Part shown: one piece after another, positions 1 to 9,850 of the stretch | How the letters are laid out: every line of letters begins with the position of its first letter | Numbering within the stretch: position 1 is the first letter of the stretch | DNA from: Gyrodactylus bullatarudis | Taxonomy: Eukaryota; Platyhelminthes; Monogenea; Gyrodactylidea; Gyrodactylidae | Direction: 5' to 3' | DNA length: 55,785 bases | Assembly (NCBI GenBank): GCA_012064415.1 | Contig: SSNU01000206.1 | Coordinates: 1-55,785 of the forward strand | Made by a program: the position numbers and the translations under genes | The notes under the pieces: generated by a model | What the model was told of the DNA's origin: nothing | Seen by the model: the letters and a program-made list of their open reading frames with translations, nothing else | Database searches by the model: none

Positions 1-407
1 AAATACACGTTGTAAGAAATATGCCACTGTTCAAAATGACCAATGTCAATCTAATTAATTAAACAGAAACGTATAACAACATTGTAAGATTTATTTTAAC
101 AAGAAAGTCTAGTCATATAGAAGTAATGAATAAACAGAGAAAGGTCAACATATAATGTAGATTCCAGAAATATAAAATTTTTCATAAAAGTAATAGGTAC
201 TGAAATTGCATTTCGACAGCATTTTCATGTAGAGCATACATCAAGCATACACGGAGTAGAGTGGGAATGTATCCCCCCCTGTGAAAAAAAAACAAAAAAA
301 GTGAAATTACAGGTAAACCCGAGAAAGGGGCAGAGAGGTAAAGAGACCCCCGCCCCCTATTAATTTTTCTTCCAACTTTGTACGTTCTTCCAACTTGGTA
401 CACAACA
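1..407 (-). mobile_element. Ginger-like integrase DNA transposon, one terminal part (cut by window start)
   Basis: This segment is the reverse complement of 27192-27597, the left end of the Ginger-like transposon at 27192-29705, with few differences. It ends at 407 in the same CACAACA terminus, followed by TATA (408-411), the 4-bp target duplication seen on the other copy. Repeated boxes of the type CCAACTTTG/CCAACTTGG lie just inside the end. Position 1 corresponds to about 100 bp upstream of the transposase start, so the coding region would lie to the left, outside the window. No protein is encoded in the visible part. It abuts a PLE-B fragment at about 415, so it probably inserted there. 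Confidence 0.8.
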
Positions 408-414
408 TATATAT

Positions 415-835
415 GAAAATTTCGAGAACATTATAAAATCTGGTCAATAGCATTCATTCAACCTATTTGGGAATTTTCAGGAACACACTTCTCACCAGAC
501 CAATTTTTGTGTCAATTGGATTGAAACTTGTGTAAGGCATATATTGCGTAGGGATACCGGCTTTTCAATGGTTTCAGCCAGCCATTGGACTAAGCCGTGC
601 TGAAAACTTGGCGTCATATCGAGGATTGGTCGAAAATTTAAATCTTCGGTACCGTTGTGGATTTTTGGAAGGAGGTATAACCGACATATTCCAGGGCCAT
701 TGGGACGTATATTGTTAAGTCTAAAGCTTGGTAGTGGTATGTTGTTTTTGAGTTGGTTGTAGAACGATTCAAAACCAATGTTAGTCTCCAAGTTTATGTT
801 ACGTCTATTGGGAACGTAAAACTTTGGACCAAGAC
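415..835 (-). pseudogene. Penelope-like element PLE-B, downstream tandem copy: RT fingers fused to a thumb fragment
   Basis: Read on the minus strand this begins with a conserved PLE reverse transcriptase N-terminal stretch containing LSLGPKFYVPNRRN. It continues with the fingers motifs RLYLLPKIHNG and FRPILDM (about 600-690). After about 480 the sequence jumps to a 50-bp piece nearly identical to 1990-2040, which is the thumb region of the adjacent copy. The palm with the YxDD box, most of the thumb and the GIY-YIG endonuclease are missing, so this is an internally deleted copy. It lies directly downstream of another PLE-B copy and its hammerhead, as expected for the head-to-tail arrays known for Penelope-like elements. 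It cannot make an active enzyme. Confidence 0.75.
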
Positions 836-1090
836 TTAGAACTTCTAAAGTTTCATTTTCTGACTGAAATATTCACGTAAATTTTCAAATACGTCCGAAA
901 ATCCTCTTAAAATCATATTTTGGGAATAAGAAAAAAGATTATATTGAAGGCCATATGTAAATTTCACAAAGCATCATCAGTGGCAATACTTTAAGAATGA
1001 AAAGTCAAAGAAAATCAGAATATAATGTGAGCTGAAAAAACACCAAAACTCTCCAATAAGTAGCAACAGTGAAGAGAAAAATGAAAAAGC
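836..1090 (-). other. PLE-B inter-copy junction (3' untranslated tail and start of next copy)
   Basis: On the minus strand this follows the endonuclease stop and leads into the next copy's RT N-terminus. The same block (TTGCTATTTATTGG..., TTTTCAGCTTAC, then a hammerhead core, then ATTTACGTGAATATT) recurs at 22850-23060, 31990-32225, 39850-40110, 43595-43975 and 51550-51740. That recurrence defines it as the PLE-B 3'/5' unit. Only about 100 bp separates the predicted ribozyme cleavage site from the first conserved RT residues of the next copy. Confidence 0.7.
949..984 (-). ncRNA. Hammerhead ribozyme candidate HHR-B1 at the PLE-B tandem junction
   Basis: Minus-strand core: CTGATGA (974-980), an 8-nt helix II region (966-973), GAAA (962-965), a short helix III (962 to 955) ending in U955 A954, so the cleavage triplet is AUA. 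Helix I pairs GCCA (981-984) with UGGC (953-950). In other PLE-B copies the same helix is ACCA/UGGU, so the end base pair has changed on both sides. Helix II here is weak (no good pairs), so catalysis is uncertain. Hammerheads in PLE flanking repeats are established knowledge. This instance is my reading. Confidence 0.6.
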
Positions 1091-2700
1091 TCACATAGGC
1101 CAAGGTAGTTGAAGATTATAAGAATAGTTTTTTTGAACACATAAGTTCGGTTTATATCGATTAATGAAGAATTTCTCCTTCACCCAAACGTCTGTACTGT
1201 CATCCCCTGCATTTTTGTATAAGATGGAAAAATTAGAAATTGAAGCTTCATGCCCGTCCTGTCTTAGATGCCTGGTCACCGCTGTGTCTTTCTTAAGATG
1301 ATCGTTCCCTCTAGTTGACAACTTCCTAATTGTACGACCTATATAAGTAGCTCCACAGTCACATTGGAATTTATAAATCAATAGAGTTTTCTCTTCAGGT
1401 TTCAGCAAATCTTTATGAATTAGGTTAAATAATCTCTGAGTTTTAAATACAATTCTCAATTAAGCTTCTTTGGATAACTGAATATCACTTAGGTTGAAGA
1501 CATAATTTTTGGGGTTGTTAGGACGTTTAGCAATGCGCATATTGAGGAATTTAGACTTGGACTTGGCATGACATAATTAAGAAATGATGTTCTTACATTC
1601 TCTGGAAGGAATTGAACCGAAGCATTCATCCTTACGTGGTCGTTCATTTTACCTTTGATGTGATTCTGTCTCACGAGCCAAATCTAGAGAGACATGGGAG
1701 GCGTTCGCTATTGCTTTCGTCATCTTGGCTTTCTTTACATTCGCCCAAATTAATTTCGAGAATTTTTGATTTGCGATGTATTGGTGAAGGAAACTGCAGA
1801 GTAGTTTATCGTCAGACAGGGAGCATGACGTATTTAGGAACGATTTCAGGTCCCGGTACTGAATGGAGGAAACTGGGGATTCATCATTGGCCTTGCCTTA
1901 TTTCCTCGAAAATATTCTGATGTTGCTGAGGTTAAGAACAAACGAATTTTTTGGTGAATAAAGCTCTATTTTCGTCGGTTCTTTTCGGACGAAACACCGA
2001 GAACATTATAAAATCCTGGCAATAGCATTCATTCAACCATTCGCGACCAATCAGAGCAGAGAAATGTCTAAGCCTTCGGCACTGGGAAGAATTCATCAAA
2101 TGTTCGAATGCTGGGTGATGTTTTTTTCTATGAATTTGTCTATGCATTTTTCAGGATTACCATTCCCCATCAGACACAACTTTGAATTCTGTATTTTATT
2201 CAGCCATTCATCCGTGGGCTTGCTATTCTTCTTATGCTCTCCCCTAAACCAACCACTAAGCCAACTTTATGCAATTTAGCACTGAAACTGGCATAATGAA
2301 GATATTTCCCATTATCAGTCTTCTTCTTGAAAATATTCAATGGGATTGATCCATCTTCTTTACTGGTTAGCTAAACATCTAAAAACTCAATGTACTATTC
2401 GACTCCTTTTCCATAGTAAATTTGATAATTTGATGAAACTTGTTCATCTTTAAGATACAGTCATCTGCTGATACATTAGGTTCCATCTAAATAAAAGTAT
2501 CATCAAAATATCTGAGGTATACATCTGTACATGAATTGATAGTTTCTGAAATTTTATTAAGCTCTAGCTAACCTAAAAAGATATCCTCTAATAGAGAACT
2601 AAGAGGCGATGCCATATTTCTGTATGAAGACTTTGTTCTGAAAAGATAAAGGAACATCTGTACAACAAATCCTAATAAGATCTGATATTTTCAGGCTTGA
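1090..2700 (-). pseudogene. Penelope-like element PLE-B, RT (partial) plus GIY-YIG endonuclease
   Basis: Minus-strand reading from 2700: a degenerate RT palm segment (motif GxAxxSPLSS in place of the usual GVAMGSPLGP), then the catalytic YFDD box at 2499-2510, then thumb sequence to about 1930 and a linker. Last comes a GIY-YIG endonuclease (1091-1459) with CDCGATYIGRTIRKL and a C-terminal KPNLCVQK. This is the domain order of Penelope retroelements. The RT part has many stops and frameshifts, while the endonuclease frame is open for about 120 residues. RT upstream of the palm is missing beyond 2700, so the copy is 5' truncated. It would have acted in nuclear target-primed reverse transcription. 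Confidence 0.8.
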
Positions 2701-3529
2701 CAAATGATATTCGTAAACATTTTATTGTTCTTGAAAATATATCTGATATTGTATGTTCTATGATCGAGGCGATATAGTTTCAATTTAACATATTTATATA
2801 AAGTTAAAATAAAGCTTGAAAGAAAAGAACGATGAAAATAATAGGTAGAGGTTCTTAGATTCATTCGTGAAAATTTTATTGGTCTTGAAAAATCATTTCA
2901 ACACAATCTATCATATATACGAAAACAATTTAAAAATTTACAATATTCTATTAAAATTTCACGAATCTGAAAAAGGTACAAACACAAAACCTACTAGCAA
3001 AGTGTAATAATTATTATATGCAATCTAACTTGATAAAGCTTGTAACAATATTTTTATTTACTATATATTGAATATTTGAAGAGAAAAAATGCGGTAAGTT
3101 TTTCATTCTTCAAAATATACGTATCTTCTTGCTTTGTTTTTTTTATGAAAATTTTATATCTGATAAAAGGGTATTTACCGTTATGATCTATCGAATATAG
3201 TATCTTCCTAAAATGGTCAGGCTGAGAATGATTATTTCCGTTGTTTAGTCAAATAACACTCAGTTATTGTGAGGAACTGTATTTCGATTATGATTTATTT
3301 TTTAATGTTTTTCTCTGTCATAGTTATTTTATGGTTTCCTCTGTAATGTCAGGTCTTTTTTATTTTACTGTAGTAAAATTATTTCATTTAATTTTTTCAT
3401 TAAACTCTTAATTTTTTTCTTGAGTCTTTGATGTCCATCAACAGAATCCACGTCAAAAAAACATTATTTGGACTTAACTGGAATTGCATAATTGAGTGAC
3501 ATGGCCCGAGCGCTGCATCAAATATTTTT
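2701..3529. other. No gene recognised; AT-rich with a dispersed repeat
   Basis: No coding similarity is visible. About 3300-3385 (TTTTTCTCTGT...TTTCCTC...TTTTACTG) recurs in inverted orientation at about 6330-6420. A short block, CTGAGAATGATTATTTCCG, occurs in the same orientation near 3222 and 6414. These look like pieces of a non-autonomous element family; ends and target duplications could not be fixed. Confidence 0.4.
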
Positions 3530-3568
3530 CAGAATGCAGTCAATTAGACACATGATGTGAAAAGATAA
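3530..3568 (-). repeat. Fragment of dispersed repeat R1 (LTR-like end)
   Basis: The block around GCAGTCAATTAGACACATGA matches the distal end of repeat R1, fuller copies of which are at 6855-6940, 20641-20785 and 31376-31800. Only about 40 bp is recognisable here. Confidence 0.35.
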
Positions 3569-3688
3569 TATAGCCTAATTCATTTTTATGCCATCTGTTT
3601 TTTTTCTACCAGATGAACTGCAATTTCATCTTTTACTTTGGCTATGCTGTCTACCATTTTTCAAATGAAAGGCGATGCCCGAATTTTT

Positions 3689-3728
3689 AAGAGATAAGCG
3701 CTATATTTCAGGCATACTCATCAGTCTT
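3689..3728 (-). ncRNA. Hammerhead ribozyme candidate HHR-A1 (3' region of PLE-A)
   Basis: Minus strand: helix I strand AAGA (3725-3728), CTGATGA (3718-3724), short helix II region (3710-3717), GAAA (3706-3709), helix III of AUA/UAU plus an AGC/GCU extension with one bulge, U at 3694 and C at 3693 (triplet AUC), then helix I strand UCUU (3692-3689). All invariant core positions are present. A 7-bp hairpin (3859-3877) lies about 130 nt upstream, exactly as in the second PLE-A copy. Helix II has at most one or two pairs. Confidence 0.65.
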
Positions 3729-3858
3729 TACATGCCAATATAAGTACATTCATAATTACAATATTTAAAGAAAGGGTTTTGATTGGATAGCCTCTCATAA
3801 GTAGGTGTATGTAACATAGACACACTCATAATGTACAAACTTATAGTTAGGATGAAAA

Positions 3859-3877
3859 CCCCACGTAACCCGTGGGG
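3859..3877 (-). repeat. GC-rich hairpin conserved upstream of HHR-A
   Basis: CCCCACG and CGTGGGG form a perfect 7-bp stem with a 5-nt loop. The other PLE-A copy has CCCACC/GGTGGG at 22453-22468, also next to a GTACAC motif and about 140 nt before its hammerhead. The sequence differs but the structure and position are kept, which suggests a functional RNA structure in the 3' untranslated region. Confidence 0.55.
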
Positions 3878-3942
3878 AGTGTGTACAGACATGTTTGTAG
3901 TTTTTTAATTGTTCATACATATGATTAATAGGAAATTAATAT

Positions 3943-4690
3943 AGTGGTCGACAAAATGAATTTATTCACTTAAAATTGCTTCTAGCTCATTTATAAAACA
4001 CCTTCAAGATGTAAAATATACCATTAAAAAGGAAATTTCTTAATTTTCTAGATATGATTACTCCCGAACTTATTGGTTCATTGATATTCTCAAAAATACA
4101 AATTTACGATTTTTCATTGAATTAGAAAATGACAAAACATATTTGTTCACTTTTATTTTGTAAAATCTCCTTTTCCTTCTACTACTCTTAAACATCTTTT
4201 TGACATAGAGCAATATAAATTTGCTAAAGTCTCTTCGGGAATTAATCTCCACTCTTCCTCAATCTTCTTGATGAGTTCCTGCCTGTTTGAAAATACTCTT
4301 CCCTGAGAGTAAACTTTTTGAGATAATATTCCTCACAAGTTCTCAAGAGGGTTCAGGTCAGGGCTTCGAGCAGGCCATGGCAATAACGATATTCCATTCT
4401 CTTGAAACCATGTTTTTGTTGATGAAGAACGATGACATGGTGCATTATCTTGTTGAAAAATTATTTGAAATTTTTCCATTTCTTCTTTAAACGGTAACAA
4501 TTGATCTTCTAAAAGCTGTTGGTATGTTTTCGAATTAAGTTTTTTTTCTATGAAAACAAGGTTACCAGTTCCTTCTTTTGTGATGTACCCCCATACCATG
4601 ACACTGCCTCCACCAAATCCTTGATTTATCTTGGTAGGTTTGGGAAGAGATTATAGTATACATTTAATATGTTATTTATGATTAGATATT
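3943..4690 (-). pseudogene. Tc1/mariner (DD34E) transposase, C-terminal half, with one terminal repeat
   Basis: Minus-strand frames contain KPTKINQGFGG, SVMVWGYITKEG, FQQDNAPCHRS (second catalytic Asp) and RSPDLNPLENL (catalytic Glu) with Tc1 spacing, ending in SKRCLRVVEG near 4190. A frameshift lies near 4333. The N-terminal paired-type DNA-binding region and first catalytic Asp are missing upstream of about 4690. The end at 3943 (ATAGTGGTCGAC) resembles the termini of the Tc1 elements at 12287 and 15713. The relic sits between the endonuclease stop of PLE-A and that element's hammerhead, a spacing explained if Tc1 jumped into the PLE-A tail. Confidence 0.8.
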
Positions 4691-4729
4691 ACAGTTCATA
4701 TATTTGATTTTTTTAAATTTACAAATTCA

Positions 4730-6235
4730 TCATTGGGTGTAGAACGAAATTAAGGTAGTTTGAACCGCTGTCTTGCTACGTCTGGATTTTTCAGTCTTTT
4801 CACAAACGCTCCATTTCTGTCTTTGCTTAATTAGTGGTTTAGGGAGCATTAATTGTTGCACAAATTTCTTTTTGATACATAAGCTGGGTTGTTCTTTTAA
4901 TATAAAGGTGGCTTCTGCAGTCTTGTCTGTATAGAATTTCAAAGTGTTTTGGGGAAACTTCTTCGTCACACTCCTTCAAGTGGTCCCTTATTGCAGTATT
5001 ACCCCTGTTTAAATGTCCTGTTACTCTGTCTTCAAGCCTCCTTGTGGTATGGCCTATATATTCAGCACAACAAGAGCATTTGAACTTGTACACAACATAC
5101 GATTCTGATAACGGGTTAGGTCTGTCCTTCGTAGTATTGGAAAATAATCTTTTGGTTTTGAACACAAATTTTACATCTAGTTCCGGAAAGGTTGAGTTGC
5201 ACCATTGTCTGATCCTAGATTTTGTTGTTTCAGCCAGGACGTCACCTTTAAACGGTAAGAACACTGTCATGTACTTCTTTTTCTTTCATGACTGTCTCTT
5301 CTCTTCTAACTATATTGTTAAGAAACTTTTCTGGATACTTGTTCTCCATGAAGATTTTCTTTAAGTTTTCTTTCTCATCTGCAAGGCATTCATCTGAGAC
5401 GATTCTTTCTAATCTGTTGAATAAGGATTTAACCAATCCTATTTTGGTGGACTTGGGTGAAAAAGAGTTGAAGATCAGCAGCTTTCCGGTGAACGTTGAT
5501 TTTCTAAAGATTTTCCTTAATAATGTACCATCCTCTTATCTGCACAAAAAAACTTCTAAAAATGGCATTTGGTCATTTTCTTCTGTTTCTAAAGTGAATT
5601 TGAGGCAAGGGTGAGCACTATTAAACTTCTCCACTATTTCCTCCGGGTTGATGTCTTTATTCTCAATCATGACATTCGTGAACAATGACGAAACATCTAG
5701 TGAAAAAATTCTATCATTCTTTGCGTTAACCTCCTTGATTGTCTCCACGAATTAAAATGAATCTCTCAAGGAGTGTTTACACACTCTCTTTTGAATTGGA
5801 CTAATCACTTTCGCCAACCATTTAGCAATATTACTAGTGGGGGATTGACACATGTCTAATATTGGTCTAAATTGTAGCGAGGATTCATCTTCTTCAAGTT
5901 TCAGCTTATGGATTTTTGGAAGTCTGTACAACTTGTTAAACGTTGAGTTTTTAATTCTCATTTCATCAAACATCTTGCTATCTATAATACCTTTTGACTT
6001 CAAAATCTTCAGCAGTTCTAAACACTTATCTTCCACTAATTATAAATGGATTATATTTCCAAGATTTGATTTTCGTTTTCTTAAATTTGGATGTGTCCGA
6101 TAATAGTTTAGACATGCCTTTTATGTACGTGCTTCTTTTTATTAAAGCCCAACCATTCCCTTTGTCCAACCTTGATAATTGGTTTTTTTCATTCCTTTTA
6201 TCTGTTTTTATTACTATTCGAAAACGCAACTAAGA
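4730..6235 (-). pseudogene. Penelope-like element PLE-A, internally deleted RT plus GIY-YIG endonuclease
   Basis: Minus strand, 5' to 3': an N-terminal RT stretch (DKGNGWALIKRSTYIKGMS, about 6229-6100), fingers with YRLPKIHKLK and FRPILDMCQSPTSN (about 5950-5840), and palm start SLDVSSLFTNV (about 5700). The reading then jumps straight to the thumb-side FNSAHPCLKFTLE, so about 80 residues including the catalytic YxDD box are gone. The thumb follows (5248-5436). The endonuclease (4839-5270) carries CSCCAEYIGHTTRRLEDRV. Several frameshifts separate the pieces. The copy is dead for reverse transcription, but the endonuclease frame is open for about 140 residues. Confidence 0.85.
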
Positions 6236-6239
6236 TAAT

Positions 6240-7292
6240 TTGAGGGACATCAGAGTCTCAAGAAAAAATAAAGATTTTAATGAGAAAAAATAGATATAAA
6301 TATAAGTGACTATAAGTGAAATATTCCCTTACCGCAGTAAAATAGAAAAAGGTCTGACCTTACGGAGGAAAGCATAAAATAACTCTAACAGAGAAAAACA
6401 TTAAATTTTCAGTCTGAGAATGATTATTTCCGTTATGTATATGTTGTGTAGTTGCACCAAAAGTGAAGATATGAATATCTTCATTTTCAGCGCGCGCCAA
6501 AGTTGAAGATTTGTTCAGGTCTATGTAAAGTGTATGTACACTGTATATATTGTATATCTCTCCCTCCCCATACATCATCTATATGAAATACACCTAGTGT
6601 ATATTATACACACACTGAAATTCTCCTATTATACCTCACACAATGGTTTGCAAAAATAAGGCTTAGAGTTCAAATAAAAATTAAATAAAATATTCAAATT
6701 CTCATTTATTTTCTTGTGTTAAAATGGACCTCAGAAAATTTTTTCATACACTAATTGACAGTCTTGAATCTTCAAATTATTTGACCGATGAGAAATATCT
6801 TGTTTTGATCGATCAGATAAAAAAATCCTTTCAAGTACGATATGAAAGATGGCCGAATACAGTCAATTACACACATGATGACACGAGATAGGGATTTTTT
6901 CATGAGCGAATGTGTTTTATACCTCTCTGCCTCAATGACATTAACCAATGAGGGTGTAGAAAGGTCCAACCAATCATATTCAAGTGTAAGGTGATGGTAA
7001 AATTTGGGGTTTAAACCTAATATCTAGCTATTATTTATACTCCAAAATGAACTATATATAATATTTCTACATCATGAGATTTAATTTTTTTTCTATTTTG
7101 TAATGTAATAAAAATTATTCTCGTATCACTTTCTATAGTGAAGATACTGTATTTAGTTGTCAAATAAAAATAGCACTGTTAGATAGAGGAGAAAATTTAA
7201 GGTATCTTTTCATGTTTATAATTTTTTATCAGTGGATTTTATTGAGTTATTCGAAAATGAAAACCCATGCCATATTCAAATCGAAAAAAATG
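6240..7292. other. No gene recognised; dispersed repeat fragments
   Basis: AT-rich. Contains the inverted counterpart (6330-6420) of the repeat near 3300 and an R1 copy at about 6855-6940 (minus strand, GGTATAAAA box then CATCATGTGTG). No open frame shows recognisable similarity. About 7255-7297 is one arm of a 35-bp inverted repeat whose mate is at 10225-10262; the gypsy element inserted between the two. Confidence 0.4.
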
Positions 7293-7297
7293 ACTGC

Positions 7298-7452
7298 TGA
7301 TAAATCAGGAAGACAAGAACGTGCAACAATGTTGGTGATACAAAATCTAAATGTTGATATATTTTAAAACAACTTATAATCATTAATGTCAATCTGAGTT
7401 TGTTTGAATATTTACAGTTTTTAACATTGACTATTATTCAAGCTACATATCA
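7298..7452 (-). repeat. 3' LTR of the gypsy-type element
   Basis: 155 bp, TGATATG...TTATCA in element orientation, bounded on the outside by the ACTGC duplication. It is nearly identical to 9850-10004. The adjacent polypurine tract is at 7453-7463. Confidence 0.9.
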
Positions 7453-7461
7453 TCCTTCCCT

Positions 7462-8290
7462 TCAAAAAGAAGTGAGTAGCCTATTGGTTTGCTTCCTGTT
7501 CCACGTCTTACACCGTGCTGCGTGTTCATGGCTTGCGCGGGCCTCAGCTTTGGGAAGTTCAGCAACATCAGCAACATGCACAAGTCTGCCGCGATCATCA
7601 ACCATTGTGCTTTCCGAGTTTTGCTTGATTTCTCTAGGTTGTGACCATCCATTCTTCTCCTCATACACAAGGGCCTGGGTTGGCTTCACCTCACCCCAGA
7701 TTCTCTCCTCCTTTCTCATTCTCGGCCTGTAAGCAAAAATGCAATGACTGGGGGTTTTGCCTTTTGAATCAGGGTTGTTATTCCGATCACACATGAATTT
7801 GGCTACCGCCTCCTCAACTGTTCCTCCATTCTTTTCTCTGAACATTCTTAGATCATGAATTGCACATTCAGCCGTACCATTTGACTGGTGATGTCCCACC
7901 GGCGTGTTCGTCAACGTTGTACCGTACTAGTCTAAGAACCGTCTCGTATACTCAGCCACAAAGTTAGTTCCATTATCAGCTACCATTGTTTCTGGAGCTC
8001 CCATACGCATGAAAACACTGTTCAGCACCTCAACCAAACATTCAGATGACATCTTGGGCAATCTTTCAATGATGCAGAATTTTGAGAATGCGTCGATGAG
8101 AACTAACCACTGCTTGCCTTCGATGTTTGCATCCTCTCCATGGGCTGTTCCGCTTCCTTCCATTGGCTAAGTCTGGAATTCACCTAGTGTCTCCTGTTCC
8201 GCATGCAAGTCAAGCAACTTCCAACCAGCTTCCGAACATCCTCATACATTCCTGGCCACCAACCAAACTCTTTTGCCTACTCATACATAT
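7462..8290 (-). pseudogene. Gypsy integrase (HHCC zinc finger to DDE core and C-terminus)
   Basis: The zinc-finger part is split: HEGHPFEAH in the 3' end of the upstream frame, then SCLTCMRNRRH near 8200 after a stop. The catalytic core is in two open frames: 7927-8163 with VLIDAFSKF (first Asp) and VADNGTNF (second Asp), and 7462-7914 with HHQSNGTAECAI (catalytic Glu). A stop near 7928 and frameshifts near 8165 break it. The C-terminal part resembles the gypsy integrase tail and ends at the 3' LTR. It would insert cDNA in the nucleus. Confidence 0.8.
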
Positions 8291-9560
8291 GAGCCTCAAA
8301 TGGATGACCTTCATGCAGAATTTCCAACGTTGTCTTTCTAAGCGCCTCCGGTACCACCACTCCGCCACAACGGAACACAATTCCATCATCAACTTCCAAC
8401 TCTTCCTTAAGCTTGCCAAAATTTCGAAGCTCCTTGACGTCCCTCTTCCAGCCCTCATTTACCTGCCGGATTAATAGTGCATACTGTGCATCCTTGTGCT
8501 CCCTGATCCTTTCACAAATGCTATGAACTTCCTTCCACTGACGCCATCCATCGATCCTTGATGCCACTCTCCGATTCTCGTTATGGTCGGCAAAGATATA
8601 CTGCAACGGTTTATGGTCCGTCTGAATGGTGAACTTCTTGCCAATAATGAAACGGTGGAATTTCCTTACACCATAAACAATCGCCAGGGTCTCACGCTCA
8701 ATATTGGAATACCATCTCTCTGAGTCCTTGAGAAGTCTGTTGCCATACCCAACCAGCTCCTTGTTCTGCCTTGTTTTTCGGTTCAGCAATACTACCCAGC
8801 TTCTGGTATCTCCCAACATTCTGGTCATTGCCTCCTGGAATATACTGGGGGCTGCCAATAGTCCAAATTGCAGTCTAGTGAATACATAGTACCCTTTGTG
8901 CGTAGATATACAAGTTAGGTATTGAGAGTCCTCATACAACTTAATTTGATGGTATGCATCGGACAGGTCTATCACCGAAAAGAATTTGCACCCAACCACT
9001 TTAGTTAGCAGGTCCTTTAGCCTTGATGCCGGGTATCCTTCAGGGTCGATGAATCTGTTAGCCGTTCTGTTGTATCCACTCGTCAGCCTTATCTCTCCAT
9101 TCCTCTTGTGTGCAATGGACAACGGTGCCGCCATGATCGGATTCTCCACCTTCTTGAGAATGCCTTTGCATTTCCAGCTGTCTAGCACGTTACTAATCTT
9201 GTATTGCAGTGAAACTGGTACTGGTCGGTGATGAAATATCAGCTTGCTATCATCGATTTGTCTCTTTAGCTGAATCCTTGCCACAAATTCATTATCCACT
9301 AATGCTACAGTATTAACGGCGTAATCAAACTGCAATCTTTGACACGTTTCTCTGTTGATGATATTTTTACTGGTCTTTACTACCGCAAACGACGCCTTGT
9401 ACTTCCTTTTATTATATCCAAATTCCAGATCCAAGACCACCCCGTCCACGTCACAACTACTACCAACGAACGATGACAATTTCTTTAGCTCACCAGCAGA
9501 GAGGAGTTTCAGTTTCTTAACTTTTGGAAGTATTCCTCCAGGGGCAAACCATTTTACCTG
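8277..9560 (-). CDS. Gypsy pol fragment: post-protease region, RT without catalytic box, RNase H
   Basis: A single long frame of more than 400 codons. It starts just after where protease would end (KLKLLSAGELKK, ETCQRLQF). It then carries RT motifs (WKCKGILKKVENPIMAAP, NRFIDPEGYP, FFSVIDLSDAYHQIKL, RLQFGLLAAPSIFQEAM), after which it jumps in frame to RNase H sequence (ERETLAIVYGVRKFHRFIIG, FTIQTDHKPLQYIF). About 100 residues that should hold the (Y/F)xDD box and the start of RNase H are missing, yet the frame is open. The frame overlaps the end of the gag-like ORF near 9556. RT activity is not possible. Confidence 0.8.
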   Translation of the reverse strand, partial: QVKWFAPGGILPKVKKLKLLSAGELKKLSSFVGSSCDVDGVVLDLEFGYNKRKYKASFAVVKTSKNIINRETCQRLQFDYAVNTVALVDNEFVARIQLKRQIDDSKLIFHHRPVPVSLQYKISNVLDSWKCKGILKKVENPIMAAPLSIAHKRNGEIRLTSGYNRTANRFIDPEGYPASRLKDLLTKVVGCKFFSVIDLSDAYHQIKLYEDSQYLTCISTHKGYYVFTRLQFGLLAAPSIFQEAMTRMLGDTRSWVVLLNRKTRQNKELVGYGNRLLKDSERWYSNIERETLAIVYGVRKFHRFIIGKKFTIQTDHKPLQYIFADHNENRRVASRIDGWRQWKEVHSICERIREHKDAQYALLIRQVNEGWKRDVKELRNFGKLKEELEVDDGIVFRCGGVVVPEALRKTTLEILHEGHPFEAHMYE

Positions 9561-9850
9561 ATGTCTTGGAACTCTATAATTGCTGCTCGTATAAAACTCT
9601 TCGGCTTAATTTTGTTTCTAATGCAGCCTTTGAACTCCTCCCACGGTTTACTTAACAACTCCTTTGAGGTTTTGAACACTCTGAGAAGAAATGCCATTGA
9701 CTTCGTGTCAGAATTTGTCACAAAGTTTGTTAACTTTTGTCGATCCGTTATCAACTCCTTCTCCGCCATATACATTTCAGTAGTGAAAATAAATGCATCA
9801 AATTCGTCTATCTCCATCGGGATACTGAAGACCTTTTCCCATGTCGCCAT
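9554..9850 (-). CDS. Gag-like N-terminal ORF of the gypsy element
   Basis: 98 codons starting MATWEKVFS. The ATG overlaps the last base of the 5' LTR and the primer-site TGG, an unusually tight arrangement. The sequence (charged, helical-looking, KELLSKPWEEFKGCI) is compatible with a capsid N-terminus; no zinc knuckle is present. It stops with TAA in the region where the pol frame is already open, so either a frameshift joined them originally or a deletion created this junction. Confidence 0.6.
   Translation of the reverse strand: MATWEKVFSIPMEIDEFDAFIFTTEMYMAEKELITDRQKLTNFVTNSDTKSMAFLLRVFKTSKELLSKPWEEFKGCIRNKIKPKSFIRAAIIEFQDIR
9832..9849 (-). other. Primer binding site-like sequence
   Basis: TGGCGACATGGGAAAAGG follows the 5' LTR immediately. 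The first seven bases match the TGGCGAC start I recall for arginine-tRNA-primed elements of the 412/mdg1 type; the match then weakens. The assignment to a given tRNA is inference. Confidence 0.5.

Noticed and set aside
182..403. 73-codon frame in the first terminal repeat
   Set aside because: It lies wholly inside the inverted repeat of a Ginger-like element and recurs as similar frames at 29507-29701; it has no protein motif.
6435..6460. TATATGTTGTGTAGTTGCAC looks like a Ginger-like terminus
   Set aside because: No matching inverted end or target duplication partner was found nearby.
7443..7732. Plus- and minus-strand frames overlapping the gypsy integrase
   Set aside because: They are out-of-frame shadows of the integrase C-terminus.
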